Shown here: positions 52,446-61,525 of the stretch, in pieces | Layout: the number at the start of each line of letters is the position of its first letter | Position numbering within the stretch: the stretch's first letter is position 1 | Notes under the pieces: generated by a model | The model's database searches: none | Told to the model about the DNA's origin: nothing | The model's input: the letters and a program-made list of their open reading frames with translations, nothing else | Position numbers and translations under genes: made by a program | Assembly (NCBI RefSeq): GCF_016595525.1 | Contig: NZ_JAENII010000002.1 | Span: 310,001-374,000, forward strand | Origin: Haloferula rosea | GTDB lineage: Bacteria; Verrucomicrobiota; Verrucomicrobiia; Verrucomicrobiales; Akkermansiaceae | Direction of reading: 5' to 3' | Length of the DNA: 64,000 nucleotides

Positions 52446-53036
52446 ATGGGAAGCTTGGCTGTGATTTTCAAGTGGATGGTCATTTTCCTGCTCGCTGCAG
52501 GTGGATTGCGGGCCGACGACGTGTCGGACTACCGCGAGTGGCATGAGAAGTGTCTGGCCACCGATGATGCGAAGGTCATCGACGGCTACATCGGGAGATT
52601 TCAGGCCAGATTCGATGCTGACCCGTCAGACCAGCTGGCCAAAGTCTATCTGGGGTCGGCCTATACCCTGCGATCAGCGGCCAGCGGTTGGGGACCGAAG
52701 AAGCTGGAGTATCTGAAGAAGGGCGGACGCCTGATGGATGAGGCCGCCGGTGCCGCCTGGCACAACCCGAGGGTGAGGTTCCTTCGCGGTGCGAATGGCT
52801 ACAAGGTGCCGAAGCGCTTCAACCGTCGGCCGGTCGCGGTCGAGGACTTCACCTACCTGATGCCCATCGCCATCAAGGGGGGGCATGGCTTGAAGCTCCG
52901 TGAGCGACAGGCGATGCTCTATTACGCATGGAGGACTTTTGATGAAGAAGGGCACAAGGAAATGGCGACTCAAGCCCGGACTCATTGCCACCAGCTCGAT
53001 CCTTCATCGTGGTATGGGAAAGAGGCAGGCAAGTAG
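52446..53036 (+). CDS. Secreted helical protein of unknown function
   Basis: The frame opens at 52263 inside the crtO-like gene, but ATG 52446 gives a signal peptide (about 1-23, MVIFLLAAGGLRADD) and a 196-residue product. The mature part is TPR-like: FDADPSDQLAKVYLGSAYTLRS, GPKKLEYLKKGGRLMDEAAG, NPRVRFLRGANGYKVPKRFN, then REQ-type helices near MLYYAWRTF. Similar helical exported proteins of unknown role occur in Bacteroidota. Located 14 bases after the crtO-like gene, probably in the same transcript. Confidence 0.7.
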   Translation: MGSLAVIFKWMVIFLLAAGGLRADDVSDYREWHEKCLATDDAKVIDGYIGRFQARFDADPSDQLAKVYLGSAYTLRSAASGWGPKKLEYLKKGGRLMDEAAGAAWHNPRVRFLRGANGYKVPKRFNRRPVAVEDFTYLMPIAIKGGHGLKLRERQAMLYYAWRTFDEEGHKEMATQARTHCHQLDPSSWYGKEAGK

Positions 53037-53079
53037 TTGATGCTGAATTCCCACACGAGCCCAGTCGTCCTGAATCACC

Positions 53080-54117
53080 ATGAGTGAGACCACCAAGCGG
53101 CGTGGCCTTTCCCAGTGGCTCGGCATCGTGGTGGTGCTGGGCCTGCTTGCCCTGCTATTGCGGCATGTGGAGTGGGATGCTGTCCGGGCCAGCTTCTCCA
53201 AGGTCGATCTGAGGTTCATCCCGGTTCTGGTTTTCCTGGTGGCCCTCAATTTTCTGATCAGGAGCTGGCGTTGGAGGTATCTGCTCGTCGGAGGTGAATC
53301 GATGTCGTTCCGGTCTCTGGTGGATGCCACCACGGCGGGTTTCATGGCGTCCTTTCTTCTACCGTTTCGTGCCGGGGAAGTCGCCCGTCCGTGGGTGCTC
53401 ACCCGCTGGGAGTCGATCAGTTTTGGCTCGGCGGCCGCAAGCATCGTGGTTGAGCGGGTCATCGATGCCCTCGTCATCATCGGGGTCCTGTCGATTGCGG
53501 CTGAGTGGATCGTCGATGCCCCCGACTGGCTTGGTGCCGGGACCAGGGTTCTGGGTCTGATTGCCTTGGTCGGTTTGGCGATGATGCTGATGGCCTACTT
53601 CTTCAGTCGGACCTTTTCGAAGCTGGGGCGGAGGATGATTCGGGTGTTCTTGTTTCCCCGGTTCCTGTCGGGACTGCGGAATGCGCTCTATCAACTGATG
53701 GATGGGTTCCTCGACGGGCTGAAGGCCATCTCAAGCGGTCGGCAGTTGTGGATCGTGATGATCACCTCGCTGGCCTTGTGGCTGGAAATGGCCGTTTTCT
53801 ATCAGGTGTGTCTGTGGACCCTCGGCCTCCAGCTCAGCCCGCTGGCGGGTATCATGGTGATGGTGTTGGTTGCCCTTGCGATTGCGGCCCCAGGACCGCC
53901 GGGTTTCCTCGGGACGTTTCAGATCGGGTGTCTGGCTGCCCTCGGACTGTTTGGGGTAAACCGTGAGATGGGCCTTTCGTATGCCGTGGTTGCCCACGTG
54001 GTCCAAGCCGCCTGCATCATTCCTGCAGGTCTATGGATTCTGCATGCCCGTGGCCTGAAGCTTCGCGACTCGGTTCGATCGGCCCGTATGGCTCAGTCGG
54101 ATCCTGGAGATGCTTGA
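53080..54117 (+). CDS. Flippase-like membrane protein (UPF0104/LPG synthase TM domain)
   Basis: 345 residues with about eight membrane helices. Diagnostic segments are NFLIRSWRWRYLL, TTAGFMASFLLPFRAGEVARP, ERVIDALVIIGVL, PGPPGFLGTFQIGCL and the C-terminal AYAVVAHVVQ-like helix. This is the lysylphosphatidylglycerol synthetase transmembrane family without the synthetase domain, often seen with polyprenyl-lipid or glycolipid genes and thought to move lipids across the membrane. Position after the carotenoid cluster suggests a lipid or glycolipid role; the substrate is unknown. Confidence 0.85.
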   Translation: MSETTKRRGLSQWLGIVVVLGLLALLLRHVEWDAVRASFSKVDLRFIPVLVFLVALNFLIRSWRWRYLLVGGESMSFRSLVDATTAGFMASFLLPFRAGEVARPWVLTRWESISFGSAAASIVVERVIDALVIIGVLSIAAEWIVDAPDWLGAGTRVLGLIALVGLAMMLMAYFFSRTFSKLGRRMIRVFLFPRFLSGLRNALYQLMDGFLDGLKAISSGRQLWIVMITSLALWLEMAVFYQVCLWTLGLQLSPLAGIMVMVLVALAIAAPGPPGFLGTFQIGCLAALGLFGVNREMGLSYAVVAHVVQAACIIPAGLWILHARGLKLRDSVRSARMAQSDPGDA

Positions 54118-54152
54118 AGAGCCAGGGCCTCAATCAGAATGCGGCGATTCAC

Positions 54153-55019
54153 TCATTGCCCGACCTCGGACCAGGCCCTGATTCCTGCGGCATCCTCGAC
54201 GTAAAGGGAATCGGGCTGATCGTTGCCCAGTTCCCGAATCTGTTCGGGAGTCATCAGCATGATCGCGGTTGACCAGGCGTCGGCAGCCGTCGCCGATGGG
54301 TCGATCAGCCAAACACGGGTGAACGGCCACGCTTCATCGGTGCGGAGGTCTCCGTCGGGGTGGACGATGTGGCTTCCCTGAATCCCGATGCCTGACGCAC
54401 TCAGGGCGGCTTGTTTCAATCCGATCCGGATCGATGCGTGGTCACCGGTGAGATCGACAGGCCAAGCGACCGGTCCGTGTGCGAGTTGGGTGCTGGCACC
54501 TGCCGAGATCAATGCCGATTCGATTTCCCAGTCGATCAGGATCCGATGAAGGCGATCGAGTGCGAATCCCTTTCCGATCCCTCCAAAGTCGATCTGTCGC
54601 CCCGGTGACTGGCATTCGATGAAGGGTCGATCGGGCGCGATGATCAGGCTTCCTTCGATCGGCGGTGCGGCTCCTTCTTCACCCGACTTCACGTGCTCGA
54701 TCTGAGCTCCGAGTGTGATGTCGAAAAGGCCGCCCGTCTGCTGGTGGAGTTCGAGAGATCGGCGCAGACATTCGTAGCAGGCTTCCGAAACAAAGAGCGA
54801 GTCACCGGACCTCATCGAGTTGATGCGCGAGACATCGCTATCTTCGACGAATCGGCTCAGCTGCGATTCCAGCCGATCGAGTTCCTCGAAACAGAAGCGA
54901 GAGACGTCGTGAAGATGTTTCGCGTCCTGCCCGGGGAAACGAAGGTGGTAGGTCGTGTTCATCGCCTCATGGGAGAAGTGAACACACTTGGGAAGAGGAG
55001 GGAGTTCGCTCATGCTCAA
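54153..55019 (-). CDS. apbE: ApbE-family FAD:protein FMN transferase
   Basis: 288 residues. ApbE covalently attaches FMN to threonines of exported redox subunits. Features: TTYHLRFPG at the start, FDITLGA (the G-F-D-I/P segment), DFGGIGKGFALDR, SALISAGAST, and the Mg-binding SATAADAWSTAIMLM. No signal peptide or lipobox is present, although most ApbE proteins are periplasmic. Its start overlaps the glycosyltransferase stop by ATGA, so both are co-translated. The target flavoprotein (for example Rnf or Nqr) is not in the window. Confidence 0.87.
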   Translation of the reverse strand: MSMSELPPLPKCVHFSHEAMNTTYHLRFPGQDAKHLHDVSRFCFEELDRLESQLSRFVEDSDVSRINSMRSGDSLFVSEACYECLRRSLELHQQTGGLFDITLGAQIEHVKSGEEGAAPPIEGSLIIAPDRPFIECQSPGRQIDFGGIGKGFALDRLHRILIDWEIESALISAGASTQLAHGPVAWPVDLTGDHASIRIGLKQAALSASGIGIQGSHIVHPDGDLRTDEAWPFTRVWLIDPSATAADAWSTAIMLMTPEQIRELGNDQPDSLYVEDAAGIRAWSEVGQ

Positions 55020-56512
55020 TCGGTCGATAGGGCCGCTTCCCAGAAGTCCTCACGGACCCAGACCGTCATCGGGGTGTCCGTGCGCAGTCCCCTGGGGATC
55101 GGGACATGGCTTTCGCTCAAGTCGGCGGTCAGATCACCGGTTGAAAAGACAAGCGGAAGCCGTTCCAGACTCGGGGGAGCTTCCGCCCAGTATCCGACTT
55201 TTTCATACCGACGCAGATACCACGGCAGAGGCCAGTATTCCGAGCCGATCACCCCGACAGGCTCCAGAGTCAATTCGGGGACGGCGGCGTCGAGTGAATC
55301 CAACCATGGCTTGAGGGTTTCGATGTCGTCGCTGGTGGGAACGTAGGCGTATGGATTCCGCTCGTCGGATGCGAGACGGCCGGTGGCTTGTCGGGATTGG
55401 ATGAACTGGATGCTCATGACCGTCGCGAGCACGACGAGGATGATGGCTTTCTGTCGCTTCGACCGGGTGGCGAGCGTCGTGCCGAGAAAGCCTGCCAGAA
55501 GACAAACATGCACCCATGGAACGACCATGAGCCACGGTGTCTTGTAAGCGATGAGGCTGTAGATCAGGAAGTGGAAGAGCGCCGAGAGGGCAAGGAACTG
55601 GATCGCAAGCCGGCTTGGTCGGTTCAGGGTCGTAGAGATGCAGCTCACAACGAGGGCGGCCCCGGCGAGAAGCAGCAGTGAGGTTTCAAACCACCATGTT
55701 CCCGCCAGCTCGCGGGGTTGAAGCATGAGCTGGAAGTAGTAGGCGAATGGCTTGTCGTGCCCTTCCACCACTTCGTAGATGAAGTAGGTGCGTACCGAAT
55801 CCACAGCACCCTTCCAGTAGGTGAACCCGTTGGTGTAGAAAATGAGTGCGACGAGGATGCCCAGACCCATCGCGATCAGGGCCGGGCGCGCTTGCTGCTT
55901 GATCATCTCGAGAGGGAGGATGCGGTCAGCCCGGCGCAAGCTGAGAAGGTAGAGAAGTCCTCCGACTGCGCCCCAGGCAAGGAGGCTGATCACGAAGGTC
56001 TCCTTGGTCGCGAACATCAGGCCGATCCAGATTCCCGCCGGCCACCACCGTTTCGCGGAGGCGACCTGGAACAAGGCAAGTGCTCCGAAGAGGGCGAGGA
56101 TCATCTCATGGATGAACATCCGGCTGTAGTAGACGAGAAGCGGCGAGCTTGCCAAAGCCAGTCCTGCCAACAGCATGGCGGGATCTCCGAAGCGTTTTCG
56201 GCCAAGAATGGGAATGAGGACGAGAAGACAGCCGGCCAAGGCGGGGACGAGTCGCAGCGCGGCTTTTTCCAATTCCGCCCAGCGTGACATGCCATGGAGT
56301 CTGGCGCTCACCATCGCGGCCCCGCTGAGTGTCGGACCATGATAGTGAACGGGGTCGAATACGTAGTTGTTGGACTCTAGACGCTGTGCGGTGATGCGTG
56401 CGCCCGTGGCTTCGTCCGCGTGGAATGGGCGGGACCCGAGGTCGTCGAAACGCAGGAAGACGCCGGTGAGAAGAACCCCCAGCCAGCAGATGATCAGGAT
56501 TGATCTTTTCAT
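55016..56512 (-). CDS. GT-C type membrane glycosyltransferase (TIGR03663/Agl23-like)
   Basis: Open from 56593, but ATG 56512 (MKRSILIICWLGVLLTGVFL) begins with the first membrane helix, giving 498 residues. About 9-11 helices follow. The first outer loop holds RPFHADEATGARI and the HGPTLSG motif typical of the TIGR03663 family, whose Asp/Glu pair is the likely active site of a polyprenyl-phosphate-sugar-dependent glycosyltransferase. It is divergent from the GT2 gene at 56548 by 35 bases and coupled to apbE. Confidence 0.82.
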   Translation of the reverse strand: MKRSILIICWLGVLLTGVFLRFDDLGSRPFHADEATGARITAQRLESNNYVFDPVHYHGPTLSGAAMVSARLHGMSRWAELEKAALRLVPALAGCLLVLIPILGRKRFGDPAMLLAGLALASSPLLVYYSRMFIHEMILALFGALALFQVASAKRWWPAGIWIGLMFATKETFVISLLAWGAVGGLLYLLSLRRADRILPLEMIKQQARPALIAMGLGILVALIFYTNGFTYWKGAVDSVRTYFIYEVVEGHDKPFAYYFQLMLQPRELAGTWWFETSLLLLAGAALVVSCISTTLNRPSRLAIQFLALSALFHFLIYSLIAYKTPWLMVVPWVHVCLLAGFLGTTLATRSKRQKAIILVVLATVMSIQFIQSRQATGRLASDERNPYAYVPTSDDIETLKPWLDSLDAAVPELTLEPVGVIGSEYWPLPWYLRRYEKVGYWAEAPPSLERLPLVFSTGDLTADLSESHVPIPRGLRTDTPMTVWVREDFWEAALSTD

Positions 56513-56547
56513 CGGTGGAATCCCTGTTTGGTTGAAAGCCTCAATTG

Positions 56548-57315
56548 ATGGCGCACGTTCGAGCAACCATGGGCAATGAGCTGGAGGAGGCAACCACGAT
56601 TCTGGTCACTCCAGTTTGGAAGGACTCGGCGCGGTTGGCGCGCTTCGGTCGTGAACTTGCCGAAGCGCTTGCGGAGCGTCGGTCGGATGTGGCGTGGATC
56701 ATCGCCGACGATGGTTCGGGAGATGCGGAAGTCGCGAGGCTGGGGGAATTGCGGGATGAGTTCGCCAGGGTTTACCCGGCGGTGACGGTCCACGCTGCTG
56801 CGGCGCATTACGGAAAAGGTTCGGTGGTCAAGGAGGCGTGGGGGCTGAAGAATGAAGCGGATTGGCTCGCCTTCGTCGATGCCGACGGGAGTGTCGGGGC
56901 GGATGACATGCTGGACTTGATTGAAAAGGCGCGTCGATCCGGTCGCTCGACGATTGCGATTCGAAAGAATACCGAAGAGACGCGCGTGGAGGAGGATGTC
57001 TTGCGGTGGATCCGGCACCATGGCTTCCTGCTGGCTTGTCGATTGATTCTGGGCGTTCGTTCGGAGGATACCCAGTGTGGAGCGAAGGTTCTGCGGGGGG
57101 AAGACTTTCGGGAGATCCGTGATCGACTGGTCGAGCCGGGCTTGGCGTTTGATGCCGAACTCCTGGCTGAGATGACGGCAGCGGGGCTGTCGTGGGATGA
57201 ATGCCCGGTGAACTGGGTGCGGAAAGGAGGCAGTCGGGTCACCGCATTTGCTGATGCGTGGCAGATGCTTCGGGCCCTATTCAGGATCCGGTCGCGATTG
57301 GGCCTGCCGGGATAG
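56548..57315 (+). CDS. GT2 glycosyltransferase, dolichyl-phosphate-mannose-synthase-like
   Basis: Starts at ATG 56548 or 56569 (the TTG at 56545 is possible but unlikely). About 249-255 residues; GT-A fold with TTILVTPVWKD, VAWIIADDGSGDAEV, KGSVVKEAWGLKNEADWLAFVDADGSVGADD, and EDTQCGAKVLRGEDF. The last element is characteristic of DPM1/ALG5-type enzymes that load a sugar on polyprenyl phosphate. No membrane helix is seen. It would supply the lipid-linked donor for the GT-C enzyme encoded divergently, an inference from family roles. Confidence 0.8.
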   Translation: MAHVRATMGNELEEATTILVTPVWKDSARLARFGRELAEALAERRSDVAWIIADDGSGDAEVARLGELRDEFARVYPAVTVHAAAAHYGKGSVVKEAWGLKNEADWLAFVDADGSVGADDMLDLIEKARRSGRSTIAIRKNTEETRVEEDVLRWIRHHGFLLACRLILGVRSEDTQCGAKVLRGEDFREIRDRLVEPGLAFDAELLAEMTAAGLSWDECPVNWVRKGGSRVTAFADAWQMLRALFRIRSRLGLPG

Positions 57316-57360
57316 TGGTGTGCATGGCAGTCGGGGGGGCCTTTCGGCGGTGTTGGAACG

Positions 57361-57391
57361 AAAAAGGCCGAATCCCGTTGGGGATCCGGCC
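57361..57391 (-). terminator. Rho-independent terminator after the discoidin lipoprotein gene
   Basis: An 11-bp stem (57366-57376 with 57381-57391, one G-T pair), a 4-base loop and, on the minus strand, five T (complement of 57361-57365). It lies 30 bases past the stop of the gene ending at 57421. Confidence 0.88.
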
Positions 57392-57420
57392 AGATGGATG
57401 GATTCGGTGACCGGGAAGGA

Positions 57421-58118
<698 letters not shown>

Positions 58119-58122
<4 letters not shown>

Positions 58123-59477
58123 ACGGAGAGTTGTTCTTTGGTGAATTCGATTCTTTCTTTCTGCAAGGCAGAGGGGTTGACGTAGAAAATCGGGGCTTCG
58201 CTTTCGAAGGCGTGACGTGCGTCGCAGTTCAAGCTCGCTTCGCCACGGACCGCGGCGAAGAAGTTCTCGAGGTGCGGCTGGTGGGCCGGCTTGTTGAATC
58301 CGCCTGGAAGGTCGTATTCCTCCGGTGCAGCCGATTCATAGGCTGCCACGGCATCGGCGGAGGGAGCGGGCTTCGGTGGGGCCGGCTTGCGCTTGAGGTA
58401 GCCCTTGTCGACGAGTCCGTCCCATGATGGGGCTCCATCTTCCCGATAGATGGCGGAAGTCGATGCGATTTCCGAGGTTTTGATGGTGGCCTCGGTTCCC
58501 ATGAAGCTTTCCCAGAATCCGCCGCCGCTGCTGGTGGTGGTGAGCACCTGATAGAAGGCCCGGACTCCACCTTGCGGGGTGTCGTAGTCGAAGATGGCCA
58601 TCACGTTGTCGAAGTGCTCGCGCTCGGTGAAGTAGTCATTGCCCCCCGACGCGAAGACCGAGGTGGGCTGGACGCCGAGGAACCAGTTGAAGATGTCGAT
58701 CTGGTGGGCACCGAGGTCGGAGATGGGCCCGCCGGAGAGATCACGGTAGAGGCGCCAGTTGAGATACTCGTGCATGTCCTTGAAGCCATAGCGGTTCAAG
58801 GTTTCGTCCGGGACGATGATGCTCTTTGCGAGTTTCTTGCCACCGATGTCCTGGGAAGCACCCAGTGAGCGGTTCCACTGGGCGTTGGCGTTGACGATCT
58901 GACCGCAGATCTTCTTGCCATTGATGAGTTGCTCATAGGTGTAGCGGTAGCGCGGGTTGCTACGACGCTGGTGGCCGATCTGGCAAAGCTTGCCGGATTT
59001 CTCTGCCGCCACGACCATGGCGCGGGCGCCTTCGATCGTGTTCGACATCATTTTCTCGCAGTAGACGTGGAGGCCGGCTTCGAGACACTTCACGGTGTGG
59101 GGTGAGTGCCAGAAATCCGGGGTGGCGATGACGGCGGCATCGAGGCCCTTTTCCGTGGCAAGCATTTCGTCGATGTCCTCGTAGCCTTTCGGCAACTCGC
59201 CCTGCACGGCACGGACCTGGCCCATGCCCTTCTTGCGGCTGTAGTTCGAGATGTCGCAGACGGCCTGGAAATGGAGGCCGGGAATGTTCTTGAGGCAGTT
59301 GAAGAGGACTTCGCCTTGCTTGCCGAAACCGACGAGGGCGATGTGGATGGCGTCCCTCTTGTCGGCATTGTTCGCCGAGAGAATGCTGGGCGCGCCGAGA
59401 ACCAGTCCTGCGCCGGCGGCACCGGTCGTCCGCGTGAGGAAGCTCCGACGATTGAGGGGTGTGGGTAAATCGCTCAT
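58119..59477 (-). CDS. Tat-exported Gfo/Idh/MocA-family oxidoreductase
   Basis: 452 residues. A twin-arginine signal (NRRSFLTRT then a hydrophobic stretch to about residue 35) exports it already folded with cofactor. The NAD(P) fold (IALVGFGKQGEVLF, about 47-60) is followed by ATPDFWHSP, CEKMMSNT (the EKP equivalent, here EKMM), GHQRRSNPRYR and RDLSGGPISDLGAHQIDIFNWFLG. Such exported members in Verrucomicrobiota/Planctomycetota act on sugars or glycosides. The EKP lysine is present while the proline is changed. It is 22 bases downstream of the DoxX-like gene. Confidence 0.88.
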
Positions 59478-59499
59478 GACAGAATCAATTTGGTATGGA

Positions 59500-60027
59500 T
59501 TACCATTTTTTCAACAGGCAGAGCTTGTTGTGGCGGGAAAGCTGCAGGGCGAACACGATGAGGATCATGTGGGCTGCGAGCCAAGCGACGCCGGCGTTTC
59601 CGGGCTCACCCAGCAGGATGAGACCCCAGGTGAGGCTGACGTAAAGGGCACCAAGGAGGAAGAGTGCGGTGCGGCTGGCGATACCCAGAAGGATGGCGAA
59701 GCCGAGGATCAGCAGGGCGGGGCCGAGGATCATGTCGTAGAACTTGAGGAAGAACCCTGGAATCAGTGGTTCGCCTGCGAACTTCTCGTAGAGGGCGGCG
59801 GGGACTCCGTGGTAGTTGCTCAGCGAGTAGGCCTTCTCGGCGGAGCTGGCAGTGAGATCGTAGTCGTTGGGAGCTCCGTCGATATTGACGACCTGTTCTG
59901 AGCTGACTTTCCCGGCGAACTTCTCGACACCGGTCTGGATGGCCCGGACGGCAAGCCAGAGACGGGTCAACCAGGCAGCGTAGGTGAGGGCGAGGGTGTC
60001 AGGTTTTGAGTCGGTGTCTGAGTTCAT
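59500..60027 (-). CDS. DoxX-like membrane protein
   Basis: 175 residues with an N-terminal amphipathic part (about 1-40, YAAWLTRLWLAVRAIQTGVEKFAG) and three or four helices in the C-terminal half (about 85-168: FYDMILGPALLILGFAILL, ALFLLGALYVSLTWGLILLG, WLAAHMILIVFALQL). Fits the DoxX/TQO-small-subunit fold. The function of most members is unclear. First gene of a possible DoxX/oxidoreductase/discoidin operon. Confidence 0.75.
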   Translation of the reverse strand: MNSDTDSKPDTLALTYAAWLTRLWLAVRAIQTGVEKFAGKVSSEQVVNIDGAPNDYDLTASSAEKAYSLSNYHGVPAALYEKFAGEPLIPGFFLKFYDMILGPALLILGFAILLGIASRTALFLLGALYVSLTWGLILLGEPGNAGVAWLAAHMILIVFALQLSRHNKLCLLKKW

Positions 60028-60319
60028 GGAAGTGGCGTTCTAGTGAAGCAAGATGGCCCGAATGACAAGGGATTCCGCGTTCGTCCCGGTCATGGAACCT
60101 TCGCTGAATCTCGTCAGATCGTGGCAATTTGAAGTGCGGGGGAGCTACGCCTGACAAGGCAGACGACTTTCACTGGTGTCGAAGCGTATTTGCGTGACAC
60201 ATGAACGTGCCGATGAAACCCAAGGCATTCATGGCGAATGACTTGGGTGGATTTCGGAAATCAGGCGGGCTTGAGCAATGATGATTTTCGCCAAGCCTGT
60301 GAGAGCAAAAGCGAAGAAA
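60028..60319. other. Intergenic region, no gene recognised
   Basis: About 292 bases between the DoxX-like gene (start 60027) and the stop of the DapA-family gene (60320), both on the minus strand. It should contain the promoter of the DoxX/oxidoreductase operon. I see a short GTGTC/GACAC inverted repeat near 60175-60200 and no coding capacity beyond chance frames. Confidence 0.5.
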
Positions 60320-61273
60320 TCACCGGGCTCCGGGCCACTGGGACCACCAGTCTCGGAACAAGCGCCACTGGCTGTGGAGGTGCGATTTCTGGCTCGGAGA
60401 GAGTGTGTCAGTCGAGTTGATCTGGTGCTCGTACCCCGGCTTCCCTTCGAGGGTCATGAGTTCCTTGTAGTAGAGCACGAGGTCCGGGCCTTCGTCGAAC
60501 GTCGAGAGGGTGGAAAGGGCTTCTTCCAACTGTGCCGCATAGATGCGCGCCTGTGGGTCGCCTGCCGCAGCGGCCTGGCAAAGCTCGACGTAGCGGAGGA
60601 TCTCGGTGGGCAGGGCGTTGCCGACGCCGGTGATGGCACCGCCTGCGCCACAGAAGAGGAAGCCGTGATACACCTGGGTATCCACGCCGACCATGAGGGT
60701 CAGGTCCGGGTCGCCACTGGTGATGTGCTCGGCGGCGTAGCTGAGTGAGTCCGCGCCACCGAATTCCTTGAATCCGATCAGGGATGGGAACTCCGAGCGC
60801 AGGTCGAAGAACAGGTCGGCCTTGGTTTCGAAACCGTAGTAAGGGCTGTTGTAAATCACGGCAGGGAGATCGCCTCCGGCTTCGAGAATGGCGGCGAAGT
60901 GGTTGCGCTGGGCCGCCGGGGATGATCCGCGGGAGAGGACGCGGGGGATGACCATGAGGCCATCGGCTCCGACTTCCTTGGCGTGGGCGGCGTGGGCCGC
61001 GGCGATCTTGGTATTCTGGGCACCGGTGCCGACTACGACGGGCACTCCGGCCTCGACCAAGCGACGGACGCCTTCCATGCGCTGTTCGTCGGTCAGGAGC
61101 GGCCAGTCTCCCATGGATCCGCAATAGACGACGGCACGCATGCCGGCCTCGATGAGTTCCTTGCCGGTGGCGACGAGGGTGTCGTAGTCGATTTCGCCGT
61201 CGGCGCTGCAGGGCGTCATGAGGGCGGGGATGCACCCTTGGAAGATGTTGTCGGCTTTGGATGGAGCGGTCAT
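60320..61273 (-). CDS. Dihydrodipicolinate synthase (DapA) family lyase
   Basis: 317 residues, one TIM barrel of the DapA/NAL family. The Schiff-base lysine is Lys169 (LIGFKEFGG) and the general-acid tyrosine Tyr141 (VIYNSPYYG). The usual GTTGE substrate loop is replaced by CGSMGDW (about 51-57). The first half is otherwise canonical (QGCIPALMTPC, LIEAGMRAVVY). The C-terminus carries about 30 extra residues rich in Trp and Ser. With sugar genes around, it is more likely a sugar-acid or keto-acid aldolase than the lysine-pathway DapA. A long inverted repeat lies upstream. Confidence 0.86.
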   Translation of the reverse strand: MTAPSKADNIFQGCIPALMTPCSADGEIDYDTLVATGKELIEAGMRAVVYCGSMGDWPLLTDEQRMEGVRRLVEAGVPVVVGTGAQNTKIAAAHAAHAKEVGADGLMVIPRVLSRGSSPAAQRNHFAAILEAGGDLPAVIYNSPYYGFETKADLFFDLRSEFPSLIGFKEFGGADSLSYAAEHITSGDPDLTLMVGVDTQVYHGFLFCGAGGAITGVGNALPTEILRYVELCQAAAAGDPQARIYAAQLEEALSTLSTFDEGPDLVLYYKELMTLEGKPGYEHQINSTDTLSPSQKSHLHSQWRLFRDWWSQWPGAR

Positions 61274-61372
61274 ATGGAGAAGTCGATGAAGATGGGTCAG
61301 GGGGTTCGGGCCGAGGATGCGACCCGAACGTGAGTCTCGGGGAGTCTACACAGCTTGGGGTCGGCGTATTGC

Positions 61373-61402
61373 CGAATCCGAAAGCGCAGGGTTTCGGATT
61401 CG
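61373..61402. promoter_or_regulatory. Perfect 11-bp inverted repeat between divergent genes
   Basis: CGAATCCGAAA (61373-61383) and its exact complement TTTCGGATTCG (61392-61402), separated by 8 bases, lie in the 252-bp region between the DapA-family gene (-) and the MFS gene (+). The symmetry and divergent position suit an operator for a dimeric repressor controlling both. It is 99 bases from the DapA start and 123 bases from the MFS start. Confidence 0.55.
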
Positions 61403-61525
61403 CACACCCAGGAAAGCTCTAAACCGTGGCGGCCGGAGTGCCATTGTCTAACCAGAATGACCCGAATTATGGCTGCCGGAATGCGTGACGGTGTGCCATG
61501 CTGCGTGGTCCATCACTGAGAACCC

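Noticed and set aside
60278-60748. 156-residue frame antisense to the DapA-family gene
   Set aside because: No motif, and it overlaps the conserved DapA C-terminal half.
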